A stretch of DNA of 64,000 bases from Senimuribacter sp049852125 (GTDB lineage: Bacteria; Bacillota; Clostridia; Peptostreptococcales; Anaerovoracaceae). A program made the translations under genes and the position numbers. Under the pieces are notes generated by a model, which saw nothing but the letters and a program-made list of their open reading frames with translations, ran no database searches and had not been told where the DNA came from. Positions 8,089 through 16,072 of this stretch are shown here, in pieces. Position 1 is the stretch's first letter; every line of letters starts with the position of its first letter. Where the stretch lies: the NCBI RefSeq assembly GCF_049852125.1, contig NZ_CP187532.1, positions 1,116,001-1,180,000 on the forward strand. Reading direction: 5' to 3'.

Positions 8089-9604
8089 CAGCACAAAGAA
8101 ACGGCGTGTCGCCGGATATGCCCGTGTCTCGACTGACCATGAGGAACAGACCACAAGCTATGAGGCACAGGTCGATTACTACACGAATTACATCAAGAGC
8201 CGGGACGATTGGGAGTTTGTAGCCATATATACGGACGAAGGTATCTCTGCGACGAACACCAAAAAACGCGAGGGATTTAAAGCAATGATCGCCGATGCCC
8301 TTGCCGGGAAAATCGACCTTATCATCACCAAGAGCGTCTCCCGTTTCGCAAGGAACACGGTGGACAGCCTGACCACCATCCGGCAGCTGAAGGAGCATAA
8401 CGTCGAGTGCTATTTTGAAAAGGAAAATATCTGGACATTTGACTCCAAGGGTGAACTGCTTATCACCATCATGTCGAGCCTTGCACAGGAAGAGAGCCGC
8501 TCCATTTCCGAGAATGTCACATGGGGACAGCGCAAGCGCATGGCGGACGGCAAGGTCAGCTTTGCCTACAGCCGCTTCATGGGACTGGATATGGACAAAG
8601 AGACAGGAAAGATTGTGGTCAATCCTGAACAGGCGGAAGTGGTGAGGCTGATTTTCCGACTGTTCCTTGAAGGCATGACGCCGCATTCCATCGCTGCGGA
8701 ACTTACGCACCGGGGCATCAAAACGCCCGGCGGCAAGGACGTGTGGAACCAGCAGACGGTTCGCAGGATGCTCTCGAACGAGAAATACAAAGGCGATGCG
8801 CTCCTGCAGAAGGAATTCACGGTAGACTTCCTGCAGAAGAAAATGAAGAAGAATGAGGGTGAGGTGCCGCAGTACTATGTGGAAGGAAACCACGAAGCCA
8901 TAATCAGTCCCGCTGTATTCGATATGGTGCAGGCGGAGCTTGCGAGACGAAGCAAAGGCGGCACACGCTACAGCGGCGTGAGTATTTTCTCCAACAAGAT
9001 AAAATGCGCCGACTGCGGCGGGTGGTTCGGCTCGAAGGTCTGGCATTCCACAGACCGGTACCGCAAGGTCATCTACCGCTGCAACCGCAAGTACAATGGC
9101 GAGAAATGCGGGACTCCCCACGTCACGGAGGACGAGGTCAAGGCGGCGTTCGTGTCGGCTTACAACCAGCTGGTGACCGAGAAGAAAGAGATCATCGCCA
9201 ATGCGGAGATTATCCGCAGGACGCTCTGCGCTACCGACTCCCTGCGGGAAGAAAGGCAGAAGCTGGAGGACGAGATGTTGGTACTGGTGGAGATGACGAA
9301 GAGCATCGTAGCAGAAAACGCCCGCATCGCGCAGGACCAGGACGAGTACCAGAATCGATACGATGGACTGGTTCAGAGGTATGAAACGGCAAAGACGCGG
9401 TACGATGAGGTGGCAGCCGCCATCTCCGCCAAGGAAGCGCAGAGCGAAAGGCTGGTGGACTTTATCAGGATGCTGAAAAAGCAGGACGGCTCCATCGCAG
9501 AATTTGACGAACGGCTCTGGGGCTGCATGGTGGACTTCGTGACGGTCGGCAGGAAAAAGGAAATCACGGTCACCTTCCGCGATGGGACGGAGATTCAGGC
9601 ATAA
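8024..9604 (+). CDS. Large serine recombinase 2, 526 aa
   Basis: Second site-specific recombinase, a paralogue of the overlapping upstream one. Catalytic serine lies in YARVSTDHEE (about residue 36); the resolvase arginines are in KSVSRFARNT and EESRSISENV. A Recombinase domain (about 190-300) and zinc ribbon (CADCGGWF...CNRKYNGEKCG) are followed by a long coiled coil (about 390-490) that in this family governs integration versus excision. GGAGGGGA precedes ATG 8024 inside the end of gene 1. The C-terminal WGCMVDFVTV...FRDGTEI motif is typical of clostridial phage integrases. Being the last GC-rich gene, it probably marks the prophage's right edge. Confidence 0.92.
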   Translation: MTQRKVTTIPPTISRYTAAPINSTKKRRVAGYARVSTDHEEQTTSYEAQVDYYTNYIKSRDDWEFVAIYTDEGISATNTKKREGFKAMIADALAGKIDLIITKSVSRFARNTVDSLTTIRQLKEHNVECYFEKENIWTFDSKGELLITIMSSLAQEESRSISENVTWGQRKRMADGKVSFAYSRFMGLDMDKETGKIVVNPEQAEVVRLIFRLFLEGMTPHSIAAELTHRGIKTPGGKDVWNQQTVRRMLSNEKYKGDALLQKEFTVDFLQKKMKKNEGEVPQYYVEGNHEAIISPAVFDMVQAELARRSKGGTRYSGVSIFSNKIKCADCGGWFGSKVWHSTDRYRKVIYRCNRKYNGEKCGTPHVTEDEVKAAFVSAYNQLVTEKKEIIANAEIIRRTLCATDSLREERQKLEDEMLVLVEMTKSIVAENARIAQDQDEYQNRYDGLVQRYETAKTRYDEVAAAISAKEAQSERLVDFIRMLKKQDGSIAEFDERLWGCMVDFVTVGRKKEITVTFRDGTEIQA

Positions 9605-9622
9605 CAGAATAATGGCGAAACT

Positions 9623-9652
9623 GGCATTCGGCTTCGGCCGGGTGTCTTTTTT
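9623..9652 (+). terminator. Terminator after the recombinases
   Basis: Ten-base-pair stem (with wobble pairs) GGCATTCGGC / GCCGGGTGTC closed by a TTCG tetraloop and followed by TTTTTT, 19 bases after the recombinase stop. Base composition turns AT-rich just beyond it, so the prophage boundary (attR) should lie close to this point. Confidence 0.85.
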
Positions 9653-9662
9653 CTCCGATGGA

Positions 9663-9699
9663 TTGAAAATGTGGAAATAAAGTGATACAATAAATTGTA
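9663..9699 (+). promoter_or_regulatory. Promoter with palindromic operator for the XRE gene
   Basis: TTGAAA (9663-9668), 17-bp spacer and TACAAT (9686-9691) form a sigma-A-type promoter. The -10 box is the left arm of a perfect palindrome TACAATAAATTGTA (9686-9699). This is where a small XRE repressor encoded 46 bases downstream could bind and block its own transcription. Autoregulation is inference. Confidence 0.65.
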
Positions 9700-9744
9700 C
9701 GGATAGGATAATTTATTTCAAAGGACATGGACAGGTGAGGGGCA

Positions 9745-9954
9745 ATGCTGAAAAACAACATAGAAGTCGATGTAAAGGTCAAATGCATAGAAGCGGAAAC
9801 TACACAGGCAAAACTCGCCGAAGATATCGGTACCACGCCGTCTTATGTGAATCGGCTGATTAAGAAAAGCGAAAAAATTGTAAATAAGACGTTCATACAG
9901 ATGCTTGAATCCTTGGGGTATGATGTCGAATTGACTTATGTGAAGAAAGAATAA
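9745..9954 (+). CDS. XRE-family small DNA-binding regulator, 69 aa
   Basis: A single Cro/CI-type helix-turn-helix fills most of the protein: TTQAKLAEDIGTTPSYVNRL with the following NKTFIQMLESLGYDVELTYV typical of solitary XRE regulators. It likely represses the promoter at 9663-9691 through the overlapping palindrome. It begins an AT-rich group of three same-strand genes with short gaps (21 and 36 bases), suggesting that it controls the two membrane proteins behind it. RBS is weak (GGTGAGGGGC). Confidence 0.8.
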   Translation: MLKNNIEVDVKVKCIEAETTQAKLAEDIGTTPSYVNRLIKKSEKIVNKTFIQMLESLGYDVELTYVKKE

Positions 9955-9975
9955 TCCGAAAGGAGCAGCTTGTTC

Positions 9976-10812
9976 ATGGGTGAGAAAGTATATAAACCTA
10001 TAGTGAAAGATGGAGATCATCTTATTCGCTCCAAGGATAATCCTGATCGCGTGAGGGGATTGACACGGGATGAAAATAACCAAAACCCTGATATTATTGA
10101 ATGGGAAGAATACGATATTGATGATTTAATAAACGATGATTATGAACCATACCCTTATGAGGAGCGCCGTGTTCGGCTTACACCGGAGCAGGAGGAATTT
10201 GCCCAGCAAGTTGGCGAAGCCTTGGGAGCGGCTATTGTTGCAGGAGGTATTTTCCTGTTCCGAAATGTTGTTTCTCCATGGTGGAAGAACACAGCATGGC
10301 CTTGGATTAAAGAAAAAGGACACAGAATAAAAAGCAAGGTTGGTGGGAAAACAGAGCAGAAATCTTCCTTTACCACAAAAACTGCAATAATGGAGAAAAC
10401 CAAACCTGACAGGCGACTTGAAGAAGTTTCAACACAAATCGATAAGGCTTTTGAGCAGCTCTATTTTGATATGGATGAAAATGAAGCCAAAACGCACATG
10501 ATGCGTTTGGTTTACCATATGCTCGGAGTAGTTAATGAAATCCGTATTATCAGTAATGCCCGCATTCGTAAGGACTGCGAATCGGAAGAAGGGTATATTG
10601 AACGTCAGAAAGAGGCTGAGAAATTTCTTTCAAGGAAAGTGGCTTTTGAACTTGACCAGTTACTCTCAAACGAGAATCTACGACTGGATTTAAACACTTC
10701 CAGAGAATTATTTTCATTGACTGGCGGAGGTGTTCGTCTCAATGGTGAGTATGTTCCCGTACAAGCTATTAAGATAGATGAAGTGTTAAAAGCTATCACA
10801 ATTTCGGAATAA
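9976..10812 (+). CDS. Unrecognised protein with one membrane-like segment, 278 aa
   Basis: I do not recognise this family. The N-terminal ~75 residues are hydrophilic and acidic (WEEYDIDDLINDDYEPYPYE). They are followed by one hydrophobic segment near residues 78-100 (VGEALGAAIVAGGIFLF) and a basic stretch. A helical C-terminal domain (about 145-260) contains DKAFEQLYFDMDENEAKTHM. ATG 9976 has AAGGAG about ten bases ahead. It lies between the XRE regulator and a second membrane protein; all three look like one AT-rich operon carried at the prophage edge. A phage-defence or cell-envelope cargo role is possible but unsupported by any motif. Confidence 0.5.
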   Translation: MGEKVYKPIVKDGDHLIRSKDNPDRVRGLTRDENNQNPDIIEWEEYDIDDLINDDYEPYPYEERRVRLTPEQEEFAQQVGEALGAAIVAGGIFLFRNVVSPWWKNTAWPWIKEKGHRIKSKVGGKTEQKSSFTTKTAIMEKTKPDRRLEEVSTQIDKAFEQLYFDMDENEAKTHMMRLVYHMLGVVNEIRIISNARIRKDCESEEGYIERQKEAEKFLSRKVAFELDQLLSNENLRLDLNTSRELFSLTGGGVRLNGEYVPVQAIKIDEVLKAITISE

Positions 10813-10848
10813 GAAAAGTGTAATTGATTTTATAAAAAGGTGATTTAT

Positions 10849-11622
10849 ATGAGAGGCAATGTTAAAGTAATAAAATTCACTGCGTTTGTGTCAATCTTGT
10901 TTTTGGCACTAACTTATTTTACTACGGTAAACATGGAAACACATATGCTTGAGTTAAATACGATATGGTTTTCAAATGATTTCGTCCTTACAATATTTGG
11001 AGGAGCTTTTGCAAGTATGCTAGTTGTTTTGATTTGCGAGGTGCAAAAATATATCACAGCAAAGGCATCTGTTGAGGAATATATTTTTTATCAGGCACTC
11101 TATCTGTATCAGGCTTTATTTTTGATGAAACAAAACATATGTGATCATCAAAGAAATACAGAAGCTGGTGTTCCGGATAATCTTTTAGATGAAACATCAA
11201 GAATGATTCAAAGTGAGATTTTTGCATTGCAGAGTACTGATTATGCACCGTTCAAACAAAAAAATCTCTTGCTAACAGCACACCAGAAGTTTTGCAGGGA
11301 AACAGCAATAGATTTTCAGCCCATTTTGAAAGGTTGCAATGCAGTAAAAATTGCAATCAATAAAGTGAAAATTGATTATTTGCAGCAGAATGTTTTAAAC
11401 AGAATTGTTACTTCTGCAGATGAACCGCTTCAAACAGTATTGTCTATCCAGCTTGGTAGAGTTTCAGATGCTTTAAGGAAAGTTGATGAATATCTGAAAG
11501 ATATTGATAAGTATTGTAACCAGCGATATGATTGGGAAAAACAAAGAGAACAGATACATTCCAACTATGTGAATATATTTGAAGCATGGAATTTTGAAAA
11601 AGAGTTCCAAAAAGAAACCTAG
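10849..11622 (+). CDS. Unrecognised two-TM membrane protein, 257 aa
   Basis: Not recognised. Two hydrophobic segments lie at the N-terminus (about residues 8-24 and 42-62: FVLTIFGGAFASMLVVLI), followed by a ~190-residue soluble helical domain with coiled-coil character (LGRVSDALRKVDEYLKDID). The layout resembles two-TM effector proteins of some anti-phage systems, but also many unrelated proteins, so no function is assigned. The ATG at 10849 has AAAAAGG eight bases ahead and is preferred over a GTG at 10840. It is third in the XRE-led AT-rich operon and ends just before a broken hsdM. Confidence 0.5.
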   Translation: MRGNVKVIKFTAFVSILFLALTYFTTVNMETHMLELNTIWFSNDFVLTIFGGAFASMLVVLICEVQKYITAKASVEEYIFYQALYLYQALFLMKQNICDHQRNTEAGVPDNLLDETSRMIQSEIFALQSTDYAPFKQKNLLLTAHQKFCRETAIDFQPILKGCNAVKIAINKVKIDYLQQNVLNRIVTSADEPLQTVLSIQLGRVSDALRKVDEYLKDIDKYCNQRYDWEKQREQIHSNYVNIFEAWNFEKEFQKET

Positions 11623-11664
11623 CCTAAAAACCATATATTCCGCAATGGTGCATACGGCATCGTT

Positions 11665-12807
11665 ATGATGAGTGTGCAAAATGTACCTATGCGGATAACA
11701 TCGTTAAGGAAAGAAGCAAAAAGAGATCCAGCGGCATTTGCACCAAAAATGCACCAAAGGGCAGGCTTGGGTGCAAATTTTAGAGGTTCGTGTAATTGTA
11801 TCATTTTAGACATGGCAACGGACCCCGCTTGTGGAACGGGTGGATTTTTAACCGAAAGCTTCAAAGTCCTCTTAAATAATTATGAAAAAAGTGGAACACT
11901 TACTTCTGAAGCAAGAGAATTTCTATCTAAAAAGTGCTTCTATGGTGTTGATGTACGTGACGAAAACATTTCAAGAACTCGACTTAATATGTTCTTGGTA
12001 GGTGACGGACACACGCATATGTACTCCGACAACTCATTAAAACCTACTCGTCAAGGGAAAAATATATTAAACAAAAAATATCAATATGTCATAACCAATC
12101 CGCCTTATGGAAGCGGCACAATCAAAGCAAATACTGAAGCAATATCTACTAATAGAACGGAGATTGCATTCATTTGTAAGGTTATTGATTTGCTTGAAAT
12201 TGGTGGCAAAGCGTGTATCATTACGCCTGATGGTGTATTGGAAAACCCTTCATACAAAAAGTTGCGACAGGAAATTTTGGAAAAGTGTGAAGTTTATGCA
12301 ATAGTTTCATTGCCTAAGTTTGCCTTTGCACCTTATACAAAGGAAAAAACATATGCTTTGTTTATTAAGAAGCGGAGCAACACGATAACAAAAATTCAAG
12401 ATAAGCCTGTATGGATGTATATTATTGATAACGATGGACTCGCCAATTCAGATAAACGTTTCCCAACTAAGCTTCGGAACAATCGCAATGGTTGGATGCA
12501 CGATGAAATTTCTGGTTGGGTTAGCACAGATGGCATTGAAATGCCAGGTGTACTTGAAAAAAGATGGTTGACTTTTGATGATAGTGAAACCAAAAGCAAT
12601 TGGATAGACGAAAAAGGTATCGTACAAACGGCAAGAAAAGGTGGAAATATAGATATCGAGCGTATTATATCTGACAACTACGAAACCTTACTTCCCGAAT
12701 ACTATTTGCGCCCATATTCGCCACACTACATTAGCGAAGAAGAATTTGCTAATGAATTAAAGAAAATTGATGATGAAATGAGGAGGGTATTAAGTGAAAT
12801 TTCTTGA
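11665..12807 (+). CDS. hsdM: 5'-truncated type I DNA methyltransferase (HsdM remnant)
   Basis: Homology to the HsdM adenine-N6 methyltransferase starts near 11803, with the SAM-binding motif I DPACGTGGFL followed by the catalytic motif IV NPPYG (about residue 152) and the usual C-terminal region. The N-terminal helical domain of about 150-200 residues that complete HsdM proteins carry before motif I is absent. The ORF in front of motif I (11665-11802) does not resemble HsdM and has no ribosome binding site. The gene end overlaps hsdS by 14 bases, as in intact systems. It is probably inactive; the break may come from insertion of the neighbouring mobile DNA. Confidence 0.8.
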   Translation: MMSVQNVPMRITSLRKEAKRDPAAFAPKMHQRAGLGANFRGSCNCIILDMATDPACGTGGFLTESFKVLLNNYEKSGTLTSEAREFLSKKCFYGVDVRDENISRTRLNMFLVGDGHTHMYSDNSLKPTRQGKNILNKKYQYVITNPPYGSGTIKANTEAISTNRTEIAFICKVIDLLEIGGKACIITPDGVLENPSYKKLRQEILEKCEVYAIVSLPKFAFAPYTKEKTYALFIKKRSNTITKIQDKPVWMYIIDNDGLANSDKRFPTKLRNNRNGWMHDEISGWVSTDGIEMPGVLEKRWLTFDDSETKSNWIDEKGIVQTARKGGNIDIERIISDNYETLLPEYYLRPYSPHYISEEEFANELKKIDDEMRRVLSEIS

Positions 12808-13921
12808 TGTGTTTAATGAAATTGAAAAAGGCAATTATGCATTAACTGATGAAGCAATATATGCCTCCCTTCAAAATGGTGATGAATTAATTCCGTTGTA
12901 CGGTGGCAATAAAGAACACGCTGTAACAGAACGTAGAATATCCATCTCAGCTAAAACAAAAAAAGGAGTACCTATAACTGTTTTTTCTGGCGAAGGAATA
13001 ATCATTAGTTTAGATGGTAGTGCAGGAAGCATGACCTATAAAAGTGATGAGAAATTTGCTCTAAATCACCACGCTGGATTCATTACATTGAGAAAAAATG
13101 CCAGAGATAAGGTCAATCTTGAGTACTTTTCAATATTTTTGCAGAATTTTTATAGAGAAATGGGTGTAAGTGATGGTTCAAAAACATTGTCGCTAACACA
13201 GATTTATGCTGAAGAATTTGATTTGCCAGAGTTTGAGGTACAAAATAATATTTTACACTTGCTAAAAGGGATAAAGGCTAAGTTAGAGAATTTAGCAACA
13301 TTAAAGAATAATTATAAATACCTTATAGACAAAGAAATATCTGTTGAATACACAAAATATCAAGGCAGAAACATAGATATTTCAACCTGCATAGACTATA
13401 TGAGCGGCAATACAGGACTTACAGAAGAATTTATTTATCAAACTCTGCAGAACGGTGCCGAACATTATCAGATATTATCAAGTGCTACTGAGGATAGCAC
13501 AATGATGGGTGAAATTCCAATGTGCGTCATTAATAATCGTCAATTGAAAGTGTTTGAGGGGCAAGAAGGACTTTTGGTTACCAGAAATGGAAAAGCAGGC
13601 TACACAAAATATTTAAATAAAGGAAGATATACCATAAATGACCATGCATATATACTTTTTGTTAAAGATGGTTCTCCTTATAAAATAGATTTACGATGGC
13701 TTGCAATTCAATATAAACAAGATTTTCTGTCATATGCTTCTAACTCGGATAATGGCACGTGGAATATGACAGGATTCTTTTCCTATACTAAAATTGATAT
13801 TCCTTGTTATGATGAGCAACTTTCGCTTGTCAAAAAGTATCAATTACTTCAAAATAGAATTGCAGCCATTGAACAGATTGAGGAACAGTATAGTCGCCTC
13901 ATTAGTAAAGAAATAGCATAA
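12794..13921 (+). CDS. hsdS: Type I restriction-modification specificity subunit HsdS, 375 aa
   Basis: DNA-recognition subunit that tells HsdM (and HsdR) which bipartite sequence to bind. Two target-recognition repeats are visible, about residues 1-165 and 190-365; each begins with a similar motif (LTDEAIYASLQNGDELIPLY and LTEEFIYQTLQNGAEHYQIL) and ends in a helical spacer (LLKGIKAKLENLATLKN and KYQLLQNRIAAIEQIEEQY). GTG 12794 is the start, with GGAGGG in front, inside the end of hsdM. No hsdR lies nearby and hsdM is truncated, so this is probably an orphan left after decay of a complete system. Confidence 0.85.
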   Translation: MKFLDVFNEIEKGNYALTDEAIYASLQNGDELIPLYGGNKEHAVTERRISISAKTKKGVPITVFSGEGIIISLDGSAGSMTYKSDEKFALNHHAGFITLRKNARDKVNLEYFSIFLQNFYREMGVSDGSKTLSLTQIYAEEFDLPEFEVQNNILHLLKGIKAKLENLATLKNNYKYLIDKEISVEYTKYQGRNIDISTCIDYMSGNTGLTEEFIYQTLQNGAEHYQILSSATEDSTMMGEIPMCVINNRQLKVFEGQEGLLVTRNGKAGYTKYLNKGRYTINDHAYILFVKDGSPYKIDLRWLAIQYKQDFLSYASNSDNGTWNMTGFFSYTKIDIPCYDEQLSLVKKYQLLQNRIAAIEQIEEQYSRLISKEIA

Positions 13922-13938
13922 TCTTTTAGTAAAAAAGC

Positions 13939-15426
13939 GAGACTGTGAAAAAAAGTCTGTAAATAGGTAAAAGAAAAAGGCCTTCTATGGTAAAATCAAA
14001 TTATCATAGGAGGCTTTTTAAAATGGCAAAGAAAAAGGAAGTATACAAGGTAAAACCACTGACAGAAGGAAAAAAGAACATCATTGCAGCATTACTGGAA
14101 GAATACGACATCGAAACAGCAGATGATATTCAGGAGGCCTTAAAAGACCTATTAGGTGGCACCATCAAATCCATGATGGAAGCTGAAATGGATGAACATC
14201 TCGGCTACGGTAACTATGAACGCAGTGACAGCGATAATTACCGCAATGGTACAAAATCTAAAAAAGTACGCAGTAACTATGGAGAGTTTGAAATCAGTGT
14301 ACCACAAGACAGGAACAGTACGTTCGAACCACAGGTAGTAAAAAAGCGTCAAAAGGATATCTCTGAGATTGATCAGAAAATCATCAGCATGTATGCAAGA
14401 GGGCTTACCACAAGACAAATCTCAGAACAGATTGAAGAAATCTATGGATTCGAATGTAGTGAAGGTTTTATCTCTGATGTAACAGATAAGATTCTGCAGG
14501 AAATTGATGACTGGCAGAAACGCCCTCTAGACGAAATCTACCCAATCATTTTCATTGATGCGGTACATTTTTCAGTCAGGGAAGATAATCAGATTAGAAA
14601 ACTGGCAGCTTATGTAATCTTAGGATATACTCTGGACGGGATGAAAGATGTCATTCATCTTGAAATTGGAGAGAATGAGAGCAGCAAATACTGGCTAGGT
14701 GTACTAAACAGCCTAAAAAATCGAGGAGTCAAGGATATCATGGTCATCTGTGCAGATGGACTTAGCGGGATCAAAGAAGCAATTCAAGCAGCCTATCCGG
14801 ATACGGAGTATCAAAGATGCATTGTACACCAAATACGCAATACGCTGAAATATGTGTCCTACAAAGATATGAAAGCTTTTGCCGGAGATTTGAAATCAAT
14901 CTATCTGGCACCGGATGAGAAACAAGGATATGAAGCATTGCAAATTGTAACAGAAAAGTGGAATGATAAATATCCAAACGCGATGAAGAGCTGGGAGAAG
15001 AACTGGGATGTATTAACGCCCATCTTCAAATTCTCTATAGATGTGAGAAAGGTGATTTATACGACGAATGCCATCGAAAGTCTGAACAGTACCTACAAGA
15101 AATTGAATCGGCAGCGCACAGTATTCCCAAACGACAAGGCACTATTGAAATCACTGTATCTTGCAACCTTACAAGCAACGAAGAAATGGACACAGTCTTT
15201 AAGAAACTGGGGTAAAGTTTATGGAGAATTTTCCATCATGTATGGGGATCGTTTTCCTGTTTAATACAAAATAAAAGCATGCAAGGACTCCTTCAGAGAA
15301 AGGAGTCCTTGACATGGCTAAAAACATGTATTATATTATTTTCAACTAAGAACTATTGAAATTTCAAAGGTTTCATAGTTTCAAATTACCATAGAAGGTA
15401 ATTTACAGACTTTTTTTCACAGTCTC
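13939..15426 (+). mobile_element. Complete IS256-family insertion sequence
   Basis: Bounded by perfect 24-bp terminal inverted repeats (13939-13962 and 15403-15426, beginning GAGACTGTGAAA) and flanked by an 8-bp direct repeat AAAAAAGC (13931-13938 and 15427-15434). The size, the single transposase gene and the 8-bp target duplication fit the IS256 family. The intact ends and exact duplication point to a recent insertion. It sits just after the hsdS stop codon, at the foot of a transcription terminator hairpin. Confidence 0.95.
14023..15264 (+). CDS. IS256-family (Mutator-type) transposase, 413 aa
   Basis: DDE transposase. Family features are visible in order: an N-terminal DNA-binding region, then IIFIDAVHFSVRED with the first catalytic aspartate, VICADGLSGIKEAIQAAYP with the second aspartate, CIVHQIRNTLKYV, and TTNAIESLNSTYKKLNRQR with the conserved glutamate. 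The length matches complete members (about 400 residues) and the frame is intact, so it should be active. ATG 14023 is preceded by TAGGAGG and is preferred over an upstream in-frame start. It is the only gene of the element. Confidence 0.95.
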   Translation: MAKKKEVYKVKPLTEGKKNIIAALLEEYDIETADDIQEALKDLLGGTIKSMMEAEMDEHLGYGNYERSDSDNYRNGTKSKKVRSNYGEFEISVPQDRNSTFEPQVVKKRQKDISEIDQKIISMYARGLTTRQISEQIEEIYGFECSEGFISDVTDKILQEIDDWQKRPLDEIYPIIFIDAVHFSVREDNQIRKLAAYVILGYTLDGMKDVIHLEIGENESSKYWLGVLNSLKNRGVKDIMVICADGLSGIKEAIQAAYPDTEYQRCIVHQIRNTLKYVSYKDMKAFAGDLKSIYLAPDEKQGYEALQIVTEKWNDKYPNAMKSWEKNWDVLTPIFKFSIDVRKVIYTTNAIESLNSTYKKLNRQRTVFPNDKALLKSLYLATLQATKKWTQSLRNWGKVYGEFSIMYGDRFPV

Positions 15427-15433
15427 AAAAAAG

Positions 15434-15466
15434 CAGCGGCAAGGATTTATCCCTGCCGCTGTTCTA
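15434..15466 (+). terminator. Terminator of the hsdMS remnant, displaced by the IS
   Basis: Stem CAGCGGCA / TGCCGCTG with an inner GGA/TCC pair, followed by TTCTATTT. Before the insertion this hairpin would have stood about 13 bases after the hsdS stop. The target duplication ends on the first base of the stem. It may also serve as a terminator for tnpV from the other side. Confidence 0.7.
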
Positions 15467-15509
15467 TTTATCTAAATCGAGATTTTTAACTTTTGAACAA
15501 CAGATTTTG

Positions 15510-15884
15510 TTATGCGTAAATCAATTCCGCATTGACGATTTCCGTTACTCTGGAGCGTATATTGTTCATTCGTCCAACCCACTCCATTTGGTTTCCTGCT
15601 TTGAGTTCTTCCGTTATACCTTCTTTTTCGGCAAGCTGCTTTACCAGCCGAAAGAACAATTCCTCTGCTTGCTCGTTCATATCAGCAAGATAGCTGTTTA
15701 ACTTGCTGCTTGTCAGCAGATTTATATAAACCATCCGCTTATGCTCCTTGATATACCGCAAGTGCCGCTGTCCCCATATCCCGATGGGCTTTTCTTCTTC
15801 GGGTAGTAAGGAAAGGTCGGGGATAAGATACCCATTTTCTTCGTGATAAGTTCCGCCTATTTCCTCAAAAATTGTTTTTGCCAT
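15510..15884 (-). CDS. tnpV: TnpV-like transposon protein, 124 aa
   Basis: Small accessory protein found in Tn4451-type clostridial mobilisable transposons; its function is unknown. The whole protein follows the family: KTIFEEIGGTY at the start, then KPIGIWGQRHLRYIKEHKR, LLTSSKLNSYLADMNEQAEE and VTEIVNAELIY at the end. ATG 15884 has GGAGG ten bases ahead. Neither the TnpX recombinase nor other Tn4451 genes are present, so it is probably a remnant of an earlier element in this insertion-prone region. Confidence 0.85.
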   Translation of the reverse strand: MAKTIFEEIGGTYHEENGYLIPDLSLLPEEEKPIGIWGQRHLRYIKEHKRMVYINLLTSSKLNSYLADMNEQAEELFFRLVKQLAEKEGITEELKAGNQMEWVGRMNNIRSRVTEIVNAELIYA

Positions 15885-15952
15885 TGCTGTAATCCTCCGT
15901 TATGATTTGAATTTCCCCTACAATTCAATCACTCTGGCTGATTACAAAGCCG

Positions 15953-15988
15953 AAGGGAGAAGCTACTTCCTTATGTAGCCTCTCCCTT
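15953..15988. terminator. Long hairpin upstream of tnpV
   Basis: Stem AAGGGAGA-GCTAC / GTAGC-TCTCCCTT with single-base mismatch and an 8-base loop, followed on the plus strand by a T-rich stretch. It would end transcription entering from the left or mark the edge of the old element. Confidence 0.5.
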
Positions 15989-16072
15989 TGCATCCTCTTT
16001 TTTAATGCAATTTGTTGGTAGGTTCTCCACCGGAAGTACAGTATTTATGATAATAGATGAAATACGGCGGTG

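Noticed and set aside
6667..9604. The two recombinases as one gene with a frameshift
   Set aside because: Each has a full set of resolvase, recombinase and zinc-ribbon domains, and the second has its own ribosome binding site.
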